This document shows, piece after piece, positions 34,398 through 43,251 of a stretch of DNA of 64,000 nucleotides. How positions within the stretch are numbered: the first letter of the stretch is position 1; each line of letters starts with the position of its first letter. The position numbers and the translations under genes were made by a program. Under the pieces are notes generated by a model that was given only the letters and a program-made list of their open reading frames with translations, did no database searches and was not told the origin of the DNA. Source of the DNA: Rhizorhabdus histidinilytica (GTDB lineage: Bacteria > Pseudomonadota > Alphaproteobacteria > Sphingomonadales > Sphingomonadaceae); assembly GCF_900167915.1 (NCBI RefSeq), contig NZ_FUYM01000001.1, positions 248,001 through 312,000 on the forward strand, in the 5' to 3' direction.

Positions 34398-35030
34398 ATG
34401 AAGCGTCGGACAGCGGAAATCCTGCGGGAGTTCGGCCCCTTTCCCGAGGTCGACGATATCCATGGGGTTGGCTTCGACGGCCAGCGCGTCTGGTTCGCAT
34501 CGGGCGATCGGGTCAACGCGCTCGATCCCGACAGTGGAGAGATCGTCGACGCGCTGGAGGTTCCCGCCCATGCCGGCACCACCTTCGACGGCGCCCATCT
34601 CTTCCAGATCGCCGAAGCGGTCATCCGCAAGATCGATCCGCGCTCCGGCGAGGTGCTGGCGACCATTCCGGCGCCCGGCGGCGGTGGTGATTCCGGCCTC
34701 GCCTGGGCGGAGGGATCGCTCTGGGTGGGGCAGTATCGCGAGCGCAAGATCCACCAGATCGACCCCGACACCGGCACGATCCTCCGCACGATCGACTCCG
34801 ACCGCTTCGTCACCGGTGTCACCTGGATCGACGGGGAGCTGTGGCACGCCACGTCGCAGGCCGACGCCAGCGATATCCGGCGGATCGACCACCGTAGCGG
34901 AGCGGTGCTCGACCGGATCGAGATGCCGGCCGGCATCGGCGTTTCGGGCCTCGATTCCGACGGCGGTGACCGCCTCTTCTGCGGCGGCGGCACCAGCGGC
35001 AAGCTGCGGGTGGTCCGCCGCCCGGCCTGA
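34398..35030 (+). CDS. beta-propeller protein, glutamine cyclotransferase/SMP-30-like
   Basis: The protein has 210 residues. The repeated blade pattern is visible: DIHGVGFDGQRVWFASGD, LFQIAEAVIRKIDPRSGEVL, SGLAWAEGSLWVGQYRERKI and VTGVTWIDGELWHATSQ. This is the style of Vgb/SMP-30 and glutaminyl cyclase propellers. No signal peptide. The ATG at 34398 follows AAGGA by eight bases. Substrate unknown; lactonase or cyclase activity cannot be inferred from motifs. It follows the regulator gene by 43 bases. Confidence 0.75.
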   Translation: MKRRTAEILREFGPFPEVDDIHGVGFDGQRVWFASGDRVNALDPDSGEIVDALEVPAHAGTTFDGAHLFQIAEAVIRKIDPRSGEVLATIPAPGGGGDSGLAWAEGSLWVGQYRERKIHQIDPDTGTILRTIDSDRFVTGVTWIDGELWHATSQADASDIRRIDHRSGAVLDRIEMPAGIGVSGLDSDGGDRLFCGGGTSGKLRVVRRPA

Positions 35031-35050
35031 TCGGCGCGCGGCGGTTGGGC

Positions 35051-35635
35051 TCAGTCGGCCAACAAGGCGATCGCGCCGTCGACCAGGCGCGCAATCTCGC
35101 CGGGGGTCAGCGATCGCCGCCGAAAGGTCGCATGATAGAGGATGCCGCCGATCAGCGTGTCGCAGGCGAAGGCCAGGGTCGCCTCGCTCGCGCCGGGCCT
35201 GAGGCGGCGCAGTTCGCGCAGATAATATTCCCGCTCATTCTCGCCATAGCTTTCGGTGGCCGATGCCAGCTCGGGCAGGCGGAAGGTGGCCATGGTGAGG
35301 TTCAGCAGCGCCTGGCCCCGGTCGTCGGACATGTACAGCGCCGCCGCCGTGGCGTGGGCGACCAATATGTCGCGTGGCGAGGCCCCGGCCGGGACGGTCG
35401 GCTCGACCGATCGCGACGTCTCGTAGAGCACGGCGGCCACCAGTTCGACCTTCGAGGCGTAGCGCCGGTAGAGCGTCGCCCGGCTGCAATTCGCCATTTC
35501 GGCGACGCCCTCGAAGGTCAGGCCGTCGAAGCCGCGTTCGGCCAGGATGCGCCACGCCGCTTCGCGGATCGCCTGGTCCTTTCCCGAGTCCCGGGGCCGG
35601 CCGCGGGCGCGCTGGACGAGAGTCGTATCTGTCAT
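35051..35635 (-). CDS. TetR/AcrR family transcriptional regulator
   Basis: The protein has 194 residues. The N-terminal HTH is canonical: AIREAAWRILAERGFDGLTF, then EGVAEMANCSRATLYRRYASK. The rest is the helical ligand-binding domain. It diverges from the TonB-dependent receptor with 82 bases between starts, so it most likely represses that receptor and itself. The ligand is unknown. Confidence 0.92.
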   Translation of the reverse strand: MTDTTLVQRARGRPRDSGKDQAIREAAWRILAERGFDGLTFEGVAEMANCSRATLYRRYASKVELVAAVLYETSRSVEPTVPAGASPRDILVAHATAAALYMSDDRGQALLNLTMATFRLPELASATESYGENEREYYLRELRRLRPGASEATLAFACDTLIGGILYHATFRRRSLTPGEIARLVDGAIALLAD

Positions 35636-35661
35636 GCGGCTTCCTTTTGCGGCGCAGCAAA

Positions 35662-35681
35662 TCTGTCACAGAATATCGATA
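35662..35681. promoter_or_regulatory. candidate TetR operator
   Basis: TCTGT-C-ACAGA (35662-35672) is a perfect 11-bp palindrome, followed after one base by the palindrome TATCGATA (35674-35681). Both lie in the divergent spacer between the TetR gene and the TonB receptor gene. Confidence 0.45.
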
Positions 35682-35717
35682 CACGGCCGTCTCGTAAATA
35701 CCTCAGGAGGCCGCGCC

Positions 35718-38036
35718 GTGCTGTATCGAATATTGATCTGTTCCAGTCTTCTCTCGCTTTCGGTCGCCCAGGCGCAGGCGGCCGAGGTGGCCGACATGGC
35801 CGCCCCCGACTCGGCCGACGGCGGCGCGGAGATCATCGTCACCGCGCAGAAGCGCGAGCAGCGGATCACCGACGTGCCGATGTCGATCAGCGCCTATGGC
35901 ACGGAGTTCCTCGACCAGATCGGCGGGACCGAATTGTCGAAGGTGTCGGCGATCACGCCGGGCTTCGTCATCCAGTTGCAGGACAAGTTCGCGCCCGGCT
36001 TCTCGGTGCGCGGCATCACCTCCAACGACTTCTCGCCGCAGAGTGAGCTGCGCGTCGCAGTGTTCCAGGACGGCGTCCCTGCGTCGCAGGCGACGGCCTC
36101 CTATGGCGAGATGTTCGATGTGGATCGGGTCGAGGTCGAGAAGGGCCCGCAATCCACGCTGCACGGCCGCTCGGCGCTCAACGGCGGCGTCTCGATCTTC
36201 CAGAAGCGGCCAACCGACGATCTGAGCTTCGAGCTCAAGGGCGGGCTGGGTACCTATGATTACAAGCATCTCCAGGGGATCGCGAACATTCCCCTTTCGG
36301 ACACGGTCGGCGTGCGCTTCGGCGCGATGCTGCGCAAGCGGGACGGCTTCGTGGAGGATGTCGACGGGCAGGGGAGCTACAATGCGCTCGATGCCCAGGC
36401 GTATCGCTTCGCGGCGAAGTTCGAGCCGAGCAGCGACTTCAAGGTCAACCTCATCGCGACCTATGACGTCGACGACACCGATGGCGGCGTTCCGTTCAAG
36501 TCGCGCACCTTCGTCCCGCTCGACCAGGCGACCGGGGCGATCATCGGCGATCTCAATTTCTGGACCCCGACCCATCTGAACAGCTTCGGAACGATCCCGA
36601 CCGCCTATTTCCACCGCGAGATACTGGGGATCAGCGGCACCGCCGACTGGACGATCGACGACCGTCTCTCGATCACCTCGATCTCCGGCTATCGCTGGTT
36701 CGACGCCTGCCAGAGCGGCGACAATGACGGCACGCCGACCAACATCATCGCCTATAAGCAGTGCAATTACGGCAAGCAATATTCGCAGGAGGTCCGGCTC
36801 AACTTCCAGGATGCCGGGCCGTTCGAAGGCTTCATCGGCGGCAGCGCCTTCAAGGCGAAGAACGGGATGAATTTCGACCTGGGCTATGACGAGCGCGCGA
36901 TGGCGCTGATGTTCTCGGGCACCTTGCAGAAGTTCGCGCCGCGCGGCCTGACCAACAACGAGATCAACGCGCTGCTCGGGCCGGCCGCCGCCGGGCTGAA
37001 GCCCTTCACGCTCGATCGGCAGCTGACCAAGGCCGACATCACCACCTTCGACATCTTCGGCGACGTCACCGCGCATCTCGGCGAGCGGCTCGAGGTCTTC
37101 GCCGGCGGCCGCATCACCTGGGACAAGAAGAAGGCGTCGCTGCAGGGGCTGACCCCGCTCGGGCCGTCGAACCTGACCGGCGCGGGCATCCTGCTCCAGC
37201 CGACCCCCGGCGGTGCCGTCCTGCGCGGCAAGAACAGCTCGACGATAGTGACCGGCCGCGGCGGCGCGCGCTTCAAGCTGACGCCCGACGTCAACCTGTT
37301 CGTCGCCTATGGCGTCGGCAAGCGGCCCGAGACGCTGCAGATCAACCCGACCCGGCCAGCCGACCTGATCCCCGAGGAGCGGCTCGATTCGGTCGAGGGC
37401 GGCATCAAGTTCCGCCTGTTCGGCGGGCGCGTGGTCGGCGACGCCACTCTGTTCCATTATGAATATGAGAATTTCCAGACCCAGGGCCTCGTCAACGGCC
37501 GGCTGGCGACGGTCAACGCCGGCAAGGCCGACGCGACCGGTTTCGAGACCCAGCTCAACGTCGCACTGACCCGCGAGCTGTCGATCTTCGGCAGCTATGG
37601 CTACAACAAGGCGCGGCTGCGGTCGGGCGCGTTCAAGGGCAACCGCTTCCGCAACAGCCCCGATCACAAATTCGCGGTCGGCGCCGATGTCACCCTGCCG
37701 GTGGCGGGCGGATCGGTCAGCTTCGCGCCGCTCTATAGCTGGCAATCGAAGATGTATTTCTTCGACGACAACGACCGGCTCGACTTGCAGCAGCGCGTTC
37801 CGGTCGCCCTCTCGGACAAGGTGGTGGACGAGTTCCAGGGCGGCTTCGGCCTGCTCAGCGCCCGGCTCACCTTCAAGGGCGCCGACGATCGCTGGAGCTT
37901 CGCGCTGGTCGGCGACAACCTGACCGACAAGAAGTTCCTCGTCGATGCCGGCAATACCGGCGACTATTTCGGCATCCCCACCTTCATCGCCGGCTCGCGC
38001 CGCACCTATCGCGCCGAATTCGGCCTCAAATTCTGA
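35718..38036 (+). CDS. TonB-dependent outer-membrane receptor
   Basis: A 772-residue receptor with a GTG start seven bases after AGGAGG. Signal peptide in residues 1-21 (cleavage near AQA-AE). The TonB box/plug opening is IIVTAQKREQRITDVPMSIS, followed by the plug and a 22-stranded barrel ending in TYRAEFGLKF. The AQKREQ type is widespread in sphingomonads for uptake of aromatic, terpene or polymeric substrates. The neighbouring metallophosphoesterase suggests a phosphate-containing or phosphorylated substrate, but that is inference. A TetR gene diverges from it. Confidence 0.92.
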   Translation: MLYRILICSSLLSLSVAQAQAAEVADMAAPDSADGGAEIIVTAQKREQRITDVPMSISAYGTEFLDQIGGTELSKVSAITPGFVIQLQDKFAPGFSVRGITSNDFSPQSELRVAVFQDGVPASQATASYGEMFDVDRVEVEKGPQSTLHGRSALNGGVSIFQKRPTDDLSFELKGGLGTYDYKHLQGIANIPLSDTVGVRFGAMLRKRDGFVEDVDGQGSYNALDAQAYRFAAKFEPSSDFKVNLIATYDVDDTDGGVPFKSRTFVPLDQATGAIIGDLNFWTPTHLNSFGTIPTAYFHREILGISGTADWTIDDRLSITSISGYRWFDACQSGDNDGTPTNIIAYKQCNYGKQYSQEVRLNFQDAGPFEGFIGGSAFKAKNGMNFDLGYDERAMALMFSGTLQKFAPRGLTNNEINALLGPAAAGLKPFTLDRQLTKADITTFDIFGDVTAHLGERLEVFAGGRITWDKKKASLQGLTPLGPSNLTGAGILLQPTPGGAVLRGKNSSTIVTGRGGARFKLTPDVNLFVAYGVGKRPETLQINPTRPADLIPEERLDSVEGGIKFRLFGGRVVGDATLFHYEYENFQTQGLVNGRLATVNAGKADATGFETQLNVALTRELSIFGSYGYNKARLRSGAFKGNRFRNSPDHKFAVGADVTLPVAGGSVSFAPLYSWQSKMYFFDDNDRLDLQQRVPVALSDKVVDEFQGGFGLLSARLTFKGADDRWSFALVGDNLTDKKFLVDAGNTGDYFGIPTFIAGSRRTYRAEFGLKF

Positions 38037-38057
38037 TCCCGGACAGGAGACTTCCCC

Positions 38058-39350
38058 ATGGCATCCTTTTCTTCGCTGACGCGCAGGCTCGTCCTCGGGT
38101 CGGCGATCGCCCTGGTCGTGCTGGCTTCGCCGGTGCTGGCAGGCGATGACAGCTTCACCATCGCCGTCATTCCCGACACGCAGAACTATGTCGACTACAC
38201 CCACCAGACGGCGGAGGGCTTCGCCTTCGATGCGAACCGGATGTTCTTCGAGCAGATGCAATATATCGCCGACAATGTCGAAAGCGCCGGCGGCGACATC
38301 GCCTTCGTCGCGGGGCTAGGCGACGTGTGGCAGCACCAGACGCTGAAGATCGATCCCGGCCACGCCGCGCGCGGCTTCAAGACGGCGCCGAACCCGGTGC
38401 TCGACGCGCATTTCGCGCCGACCCCGAAGGTGACGTCGGTGGAGATGCCGGCGGCGCGCAAGGGCTATGAGCTGCTGATGGGCAAGGTGCCCTTCTCGGT
38501 CATCCCCGGCAACCACGACTATGACGCGATGTGGACCGATTCCAAATTCCCGCCGGCGGCGAAGTTCGATCCCAAGGACATGTCGACCCTCGGCATGCTG
38601 CATCCCGGCGGCCTCGACAATTTCCGGTCGGTCTTCGGAAACCAGAGCGCCTTCTTCAAGGACAAGCCCTGGTATGTCGCCTCGCATGACGGCGGCGCCG
38701 ACGCGGCGCAGATCTTCACCGCGGGCGGCTATCGCTTCCTGCACATCGGTCTGCAGTTCGATGCCCCCGACGCGTCGCTAGACTGGGCGGCGTCGGTGAT
38801 CCGCCGCTTCCCCGGCCTGCCGACGATCGTGTCGATGCACGACTATATGGACAAGGACGGCAAGCGCATTCCCAATCCGATGATCGACGGCCACGCCGCC
38901 GACCCGCAGGACAACAGCCCGCAGATGATCTGGGACAAGCTGATCAGCCAGCACGACCAGATATTCCTGGTGCTTTGCGGGCACGAGCATGGCCAGGCGA
39001 TGCGGACCGACCCGAACCGCTTCGGTCACAAGGTCCACCAGGTGCTCGCCGATTATCAGGACCGCGGGCAGACCGCCAAGGACGCCGGTGTGAAGTCGGA
39101 TTGGCCGATCGGCATCGGCGACGGCTGGATGCGGCTGATGACCTTCGACATGTCGGGCGAGGTGCCGGTCGTGAAGGTCCGCACCTATTCGACCCACTAC
39201 AAGAAGCTGAGCGTCGATACGCCCGAATATGCGGCCTGGTACAAGGCGCATGAACAGCCGCATCTCAGCGATGCCGACTATCAGCGCATGGACGACTTCT
39301 CGATCGAGCTGACCGATTTCCGTGAGCGTTTCGACGCGTCCGCCAAATAG
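38058..39350 (+). CDS. secreted metallophosphoesterase (calcineurin-like)
   Basis: The product has 430 residues and a Tat-like or Sec signal peptide (TRRLVLG, hydrophobic core to VLA-GDD). The dinuclear metal motifs are near-complete: IPDTQNYVD (Asp), VAGLGDVWQH (Gly-Asp), IPGNHDYDAMW (Asn-His-Asp) and CGHEHGQAMR (His-x-His). It lies 21 bases after the TonB receptor stop with a ribosome binding site (ACAGGAG), so the two form an operon. It may dephosphorylate the receptor's ligand in the periplasm. Confidence 0.87.
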   Translation: MASFSSLTRRLVLGSAIALVVLASPVLAGDDSFTIAVIPDTQNYVDYTHQTAEGFAFDANRMFFEQMQYIADNVESAGGDIAFVAGLGDVWQHQTLKIDPGHAARGFKTAPNPVLDAHFAPTPKVTSVEMPAARKGYELLMGKVPFSVIPGNHDYDAMWTDSKFPPAAKFDPKDMSTLGMLHPGGLDNFRSVFGNQSAFFKDKPWYVASHDGGADAAQIFTAGGYRFLHIGLQFDAPDASLDWAASVIRRFPGLPTIVSMHDYMDKDGKRIPNPMIDGHAADPQDNSPQMIWDKLISQHDQIFLVLCGHEHGQAMRTDPNRFGHKVHQVLADYQDRGQTAKDAGVKSDWPIGIGDGWMRLMTFDMSGEVPVVKVRTYSTHYKKLSVDTPEYAAWYKAHEQPHLSDADYQRMDDFSIELTDFRERFDASAK

Positions 39351-39353
39351 GAG

Positions 39354-39387
39354 AAAAAAAGGCCGCGTTCCGATGAGGAACGCGGCC
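39354..39387 (-). terminator. rho-independent terminator between phosphoesterase and ctrA
   Basis: The perfect 11-bp stem GGCCGCGTTCC/GGAACGCGGCC with a GATGA loop follows ctrA (36 bases after its stop on the minus strand) and is trailed by TTTTTTT on that strand. On the plus strand the trailing T-run is weak, so it may be partly bidirectional. Confidence 0.88.
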
Positions 39388-39422
39388 TTGCTTTGCTCCC
39401 GGCAGCAAATCCGGTGATGGGG

Positions 39423-40118
39423 TCAGGCGGCCGCCTGGCCCTCCTCGGGATCGCGCAGCACATAGCCGCGGCCCCACACGGTCTCGATATAGTTGTCGCC
39501 GCCGCAGGCGAGGCTCAGCTTCTTGCGAAGCTTGCAGATGAAGACGTCGATGATCTTGAGCTCCGGCTCGTCCATCCCGCCATAGAGATGGTTGAGGAAC
39601 ATCTCCTTGGTCAGGGTCGTGCCCTTGCGCAGCGACAGCAGCTCCAGCATCGCATATTCCTTGCCGGTCAGGTGGACGCGGGCGCCATCGACCTCGACGG
39701 TCTTGGCGTCCAGGTTCACCGCCAGCTTGCCGGTGCGGATCACCGACTGGCTATGGCCCTTCGAACGGCGGACGATCGCATGGATGCGGGCGACCAGTTC
39801 CTCCCGGTGGAAGGGCTTGGTGACGTAATCGTCGGCGCCGAAGCCGAGCGCACGGACCTTCGAGTCCATCTCGCCGATGCCCGACAGGATCATCACGGGA
39901 GTCTGCACCTTGGCGCCGCGCAGCTTCTTGAGCACGTCATAGCCGTGCATGTCGGGCAGGTTCAGGTCGAGCGCGATGATGTCGTAATCATAGAGCTTGC
40001 CCAGATCGAGGCCTTCCTCGCCGAGGTCGGTGGTATAGACGTTGAAGCCTTCGGCGCCCAGCATCAGCTCGATGCTCTTGGCGGTCGTGGGATCGTCCTC
40101 GATCAGCAATACGCGCAT
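39423..40118 (-). CDS. ctrA: cell-cycle master response regulator CtrA
   Basis: A 231-residue OmpR-family regulator. The receiver domain holds [20 protein letters not shown] with phospho-Asp51 in [17 protein letters not shown] and the conserved Lys in [13 protein letters not shown]. The winged-helix domain has [20 protein letters not shown] and the CtrA-specific [20 protein letters not shown]. Known role in alphaproteobacteria: phosphorylated through CckA-ChpT, controls division, motility and pili; in sphingomonads its essentiality varies. The promoter region contains a consensus CtrA box and a GANTC site. No sensor gene is next to it, as is usual. Confidence 0.97.
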   Translation of the reverse strand: MRVLLIEDDPTTAKSIELMLGAEGFNVYTTDLGEEGLDLGKLYDYDIIALDLNLPDMHGYDVLKKLRGAKVQTPVMILSGIGEMDSKVRALGFGADDYVTKPFHREELVARIHAIVRRSKGHSQSVIRTGKLAVNLDAKTVEVDGARVHLTGKEYAMLELLSLRKGTTLTKEMFLNHLYGGMDEPELKIIDVFICKLRKKLSLACGGDNYIETVWGRGYVLRDPEEGQAAA

Positions 40119-40213
40119 GGGATGTCTTCCTGCTCATCTGCCGGGAGAGGAGCCCGCTTGCTCCGCGCTTCCCGTCAACCTCTGTTAACCACGCCGTTAA
40201 TGAAGGTAAAAGG

Positions 40214-40229
40214 TTAACGCGCTCTTAAA
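40214..40229 (-). promoter_or_regulatory. CtrA binding site upstream of ctrA (autoregulation)
   Basis: On the minus strand the sequence is TTAA-GAGCGCG-TTAAC, a perfect match to the TTAA-N7-TTAAC CtrA box, about 95 bases upstream of the ctrA start. A second pair TTAA-N8-TTAA (40185-40200) lies nearby but has eight spacer bases. Confidence 0.75.
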
Positions 40230-40267
40230 AACCAGTCCCGATTTTTACGTAAGTAAACAAACTGTGT

Positions 40268-40272
40268 GAATC
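40268..40272. promoter_or_regulatory. GANTC (CcrM) methylation site in the ctrA promoter region
   Basis: GAATC, the only GANTC I find in the ctrA upstream spacer. In Caulobacter, CcrM methylation of such a site in the ctrA P1 promoter times expression; the same use here is inferred by analogy. Confidence 0.45.
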
Positions 40273-40279
40273 CGGGGAC

Positions 40280-41329
40280 TTATCCACCATTAGTTTCGGG
40301 TTCGTCGAGAAGCCGCCCAAGCACCGCGATCTCCCGGTGGAGCCGGGCGTTTCGGGTGAGGATGGTCTCGTCAACCTCCTCATTGCGGTCGTGGTCGTCG
40401 AAATAGCCACCGTCGCGATGGGTAAATTTCGTCGGGTCGCCGACTGCCCGCAGCGCCGATCCGCGCGCGCGCTTCGACTCGAACTCGGCGCGTGATTTCA
40501 ACACATAGTGGTTAACCTGCGCGTGCCCGTGCCGTGCGGGAGCGAAGCCGCGGCCGGGATCGAGGGGCGCGCCCGCTGCGTCGACGTAGCGCCCGCGCCC
40601 GTGCATCAGGCGGACGCGGTGCGCGGTGACCTTGCAGATGTCGGCTGCGACCGCGATCGTCTTGATCTGCCGGCTGCTGGGGTGTTCGATCGGCGCGGCC
40701 CGGGTGAAGCGCTCGGTCACCAGCCCGGGTTCCTTCTCCAGCCGGCCGGCCGATCCGAACACACGCCAGTTGATGCCCACCGCGCTGGTGTCGGCGGGCA
40801 GGCCGGCCAGAAAGTCGTCGACCGTCGCGTCCCGCTTCAGGTTGAGGAATTCGTCGAGGTCGAGAAAGGCGATCCAGCGTGTCGCGCAGCGGACGATCGC
40901 ATCCTGATAGGCGGCGATCTGCGACGATCGTCCCTCGACGCTCGGCCAGGGGCGATAATCGATGACGCCCAGCGCGCCGAGCCGGGCGAGCAGGACGTCG
41001 CTGCCGTCGTCGCTCTCGTTCGAATAGAGGATGATCTGCTCGACCCCGCAGAGCCGATGCCAGGCGATCCATTCGAGCAGATAAGGCCCTTCATTGCGGG
41101 CGATCCCGCAGAGGGTGACGCCGGGCGACCGATCCGCCGGTGGCACGGCAGGGCCGCCGGCGAGCTGGCGCCGCCCCTCGTGGCGGCCGTGCCGGTCGAA
41201 ATGCTCCCACGGATCAAGGCCGTCCCGATACGGGTCCGCGAGATCGCCGCAGCAGAGCAGGTAGCGCTGCGCGTCGAAATTGGCGTCGGTGGCGATCTCA
41301 GTGGCGAGTGGGTCGTTGCTTGCGGTCAC
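40280..41329 (-). CDS. glycosyltransferase family 2/92-like protein
   Basis: The protein has 349 residues. The N-terminal ~60 residues are a polar domain of the kind found on surface glycosyltransferases. The catalytic domain begins GVTLCGIARNEGPYLLEWIA, then QIILYSNESDDGSDVLL and the DxD-type metal site WIAFLDLDEFLNLK. It is probably cytoplasmic and acts on a surface glycan. Its start overlaps the end of the GumN/TraB gene by 32 bases, indicating an operon. The stop is 8 bases from the GANTC site of the ctrA region. Confidence 0.83.
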   Translation of the reverse strand: MTASNDPLATEIATDANFDAQRYLLCCGDLADPYRDGLDPWEHFDRHGRHEGRRQLAGGPAVPPADRSPGVTLCGIARNEGPYLLEWIAWHRLCGVEQIILYSNESDDGSDVLLARLGALGVIDYRPWPSVEGRSSQIAAYQDAIVRCATRWIAFLDLDEFLNLKRDATVDDFLAGLPADTSAVGINWRVFGSAGRLEKEPGLVTERFTRAAPIEHPSSRQIKTIAVAADICKVTAHRVRLMHGRGRYVDAAGAPLDPGRGFAPARHGHAQVNHYVLKSRAEFESKRARGSALRAVGDPTKFTHRDGGYFDDHDRNEEVDETILTRNARLHREIAVLGRLLDEPETNGG

Positions 41330-42221
41330 GCTCGCTCCAGATGCGCTCTACGGTGATCCCCTCGGCGGCGAGCATCGATTGTACCGACAGCGGCCCCGCC
41401 AGATGTCCCGCGCCGACCGCGACGAACACGGTGCCCGGCGTCGCCAGCCGCTTCTTCAGCCATTCGGCCCAGTTGGCGTTGCGCCTGCGCAGCAGGATTT
41501 CGCGCAGATGCGGGGTCAGGTCCTTGTCGTCGGCGAAGGCTTTGGCGATCGCCGCTTCGTTGCCGCTCGCCCAGGCGGCGAGGAGCTTGGCATAGTCGTC
41601 CTTTGCGTCGCTATGCCCGTCGGCGAAGCTCGCCAGCATCTCGCGCTGGTCGGCCTCCGACAGGTTGGCGAACAGCGCGAGCTGCTCCGACGCCGTCTCG
41701 AGCGCCTCGACCTTGCGGGGGCTGGCGTCCTTGGCGTCGGGGGAGGGCGGCGGGGCGAAGGCCGGCATCAGGCTGTTCTCCACTCCGGCATCGCGCTGGA
41801 TTCCCAGGTCCTTCATCATCGCGCCCATCAGCATGAAGCTCGCCTGCCAGGTCGGCATCCGGCTGAGCATGGCGGGGTCGAGGCCCGATTTCTTGAGCAG
41901 GGCGGCGAAGGCCGGGCGGCTTTTCTCCGGCACCCGCTCCAGGATCGGCGGCAGGCTGGGATCGGGCGGCGGGAACAGGCTGGCGATCGCCTGCGGGTCC
42001 TTGTCGAGCAGCGTTTCGATCACCAGCGTGTCCGACGACGCCATCGCCTTCTCGATCCGCGAGTCCTGCCATTTATACCCGGGCGGCAGGGCGTGGATCG
42101 TGCCGAACAGGTAGATGGTCGTGTCCGCGTCGCCGAACCTCCAGAGGGCGGGCGAGGCGGCGGCCGGTGCCGCGAGGATCAGGGCTAGGAGCGCGGTGAG
42201 CGCGCGGCGGAACAGCGACAT
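41298..42221 (-). CDS. TraB/GumN family protein
   Basis: The protein has 307 residues with a signal peptide (RRALTALLALILAAPAAASP) and the two conserved family motifs: TTIYLFGTIHALPPGYKW near the N-terminus and FVAVGAGHLAGPLSVQSMLA near the C-terminus. It resembles the Tiki/TraB-like putative metalloprotease fold (GxxH in both motifs). In Xanthomonas, gumN sits beside xanthan genes, but the biochemical role is unproven. The protein is probably periplasmic. It is upstream of, and overlaps, the glycosyltransferase gene. Confidence 0.88.
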   Translation of the reverse strand: MSLFRRALTALLALILAAPAAASPALWRFGDADTTIYLFGTIHALPPGYKWQDSRIEKAMASSDTLVIETLLDKDPQAIASLFPPPDPSLPPILERVPEKSRPAFAALLKKSGLDPAMLSRMPTWQASFMLMGAMMKDLGIQRDAGVENSLMPAFAPPPSPDAKDASPRKVEALETASEQLALFANLSEADQREMLASFADGHSDAKDDYAKLLAAWASGNEAAIAKAFADDKDLTPHLREILLRRRNANWAEWLKKRLATPGTVFVAVGAGHLAGPLSVQSMLAAEGITVERIWSERDRKQRPTRH

Positions 42222-42373
42222 GGTTCTGATCTAGAAACGGACGGCGCGAATTACGAGCCCTTCTCGCTTTTCTCCGCCCTGGGAGGGGGCCGGGACCCTC
42301 GCAATCCTTGACCCGCCGCGCCCCCTGACGCAAAGGGCCGGTCACGTTCCCAACCGCCCCGAAGGACCCGACC

Positions 42374-43249
42374 TTGGCGACCAAGCCGCTATCGTTTCAG
42401 CGCCTGATCCTGACGCTCCACGACTATTGGAGCGATCAGGGTTGCCTGATCCTCCAGCCTTACGACATGGAGATGGGTGCGGGTACCTTCCATCCCTCGA
42501 CAACGCTGCGCGCACTCGGCCCGCAGCCGTGGAAGGCGGCCTATGTCCAGCCGTCGCGCCGCCCGACCGATGGCCGCTATGGCGAGAACCCCAACCGGCT
42601 CGGCCATTATTACCAGTATCAGGTGATCCTGAAGCCGTCGCCCGCCAACCTTCAGGAGCTCTACCTCGGCAGCCTGGAGCGGATCGGCATCGACCCGCTC
42701 GCGCACGACATCCGCTTCGTCGAGGACGATTGGGAGAGCCCGACGCTCGGCGCCTGGGGACTTGGTTGGGAAGTGTGGTGCGACGGGATGGAGGTGACCC
42801 AGTTCACCTATTTCCAGCAGGTCGGCGGCTTCGACTGCAAGCCGGTCGCGGGCGAGCTGACTTATGGGCTCGAGCGGCTGGCGATGTACATCCAGGGCGT
42901 CGACCGGGTCTATGATCTCGCCTTCAACGACGAGGGCGTCACCTATGGCGACGTCTTCCTGGAGAATGAGCGCCAGTTCAGCGCCTATAATTTCGAGGCC
43001 GCGAACGCCGACACGCTGTTCAAGCAGTTCACCCAGGCCGCCGACGAGTGCCGCGCCCTGCTCGACCGCGACAAGCCCTTGCCGCTGCCCGCCTATGACC
43101 AGGCGATCAAGGCGAGCCACATCTTCAACACCCTCCAGGCGCGCGGCGTGATCTCGGTCGCCGAGCGCCAGGCCTATATCGGCCGCGTCCGCGACCTGGC
43201 AAAGGGCGCCTGTGCCGCCTGGATGGCGCATAACGGGTGGGAGGCCTGA
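42374..43249 (+). CDS. glyQ: glycyl-tRNA synthetase alpha subunit
   Basis: A 291-residue class II catalytic subunit of the bacterial alpha2beta2 enzyme. Diagnostic sequence: [57 protein letters not shown] (motif 2 region) and [16 protein letters not shown] (motif 3). It charges tRNA-Gly with glycine. The length is typical. glyS follows two bases after the stop, the usual order. Confidence 0.97.
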   Translation: MATKPLSFQRLILTLHDYWSDQGCLILQPYDMEMGAGTFHPSTTLRALGPQPWKAAYVQPSRRPTDGRYGENPNRLGHYYQYQVILKPSPANLQELYLGSLERIGIDPLAHDIRFVEDDWESPTLGAWGLGWEVWCDGMEVTQFTYFQQVGGFDCKPVAGELTYGLERLAMYIQGVDRVYDLAFNDEGVTYGDVFLENERQFSAYNFEAANADTLFKQFTQAADECRALLDRDKPLPLPAYDQAIKASHIFNTLQARGVISVAERQAYIGRVRDLAKGACAAWMAHNGWEA

Positions 43250-43251
43250 TC

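Noticed and set aside
35703-38261. 852-residue antisense frame opposite the TonB receptor
   Set aside because: Same composition bias; the plus-strand receptor has signal peptide, plug and barrel motifs.
40185-40200. Second CtrA box upstream of ctrA
   Set aside because: TTAA-N8-TTAA has eight spacer bases instead of seven; only the N7 site is reported.
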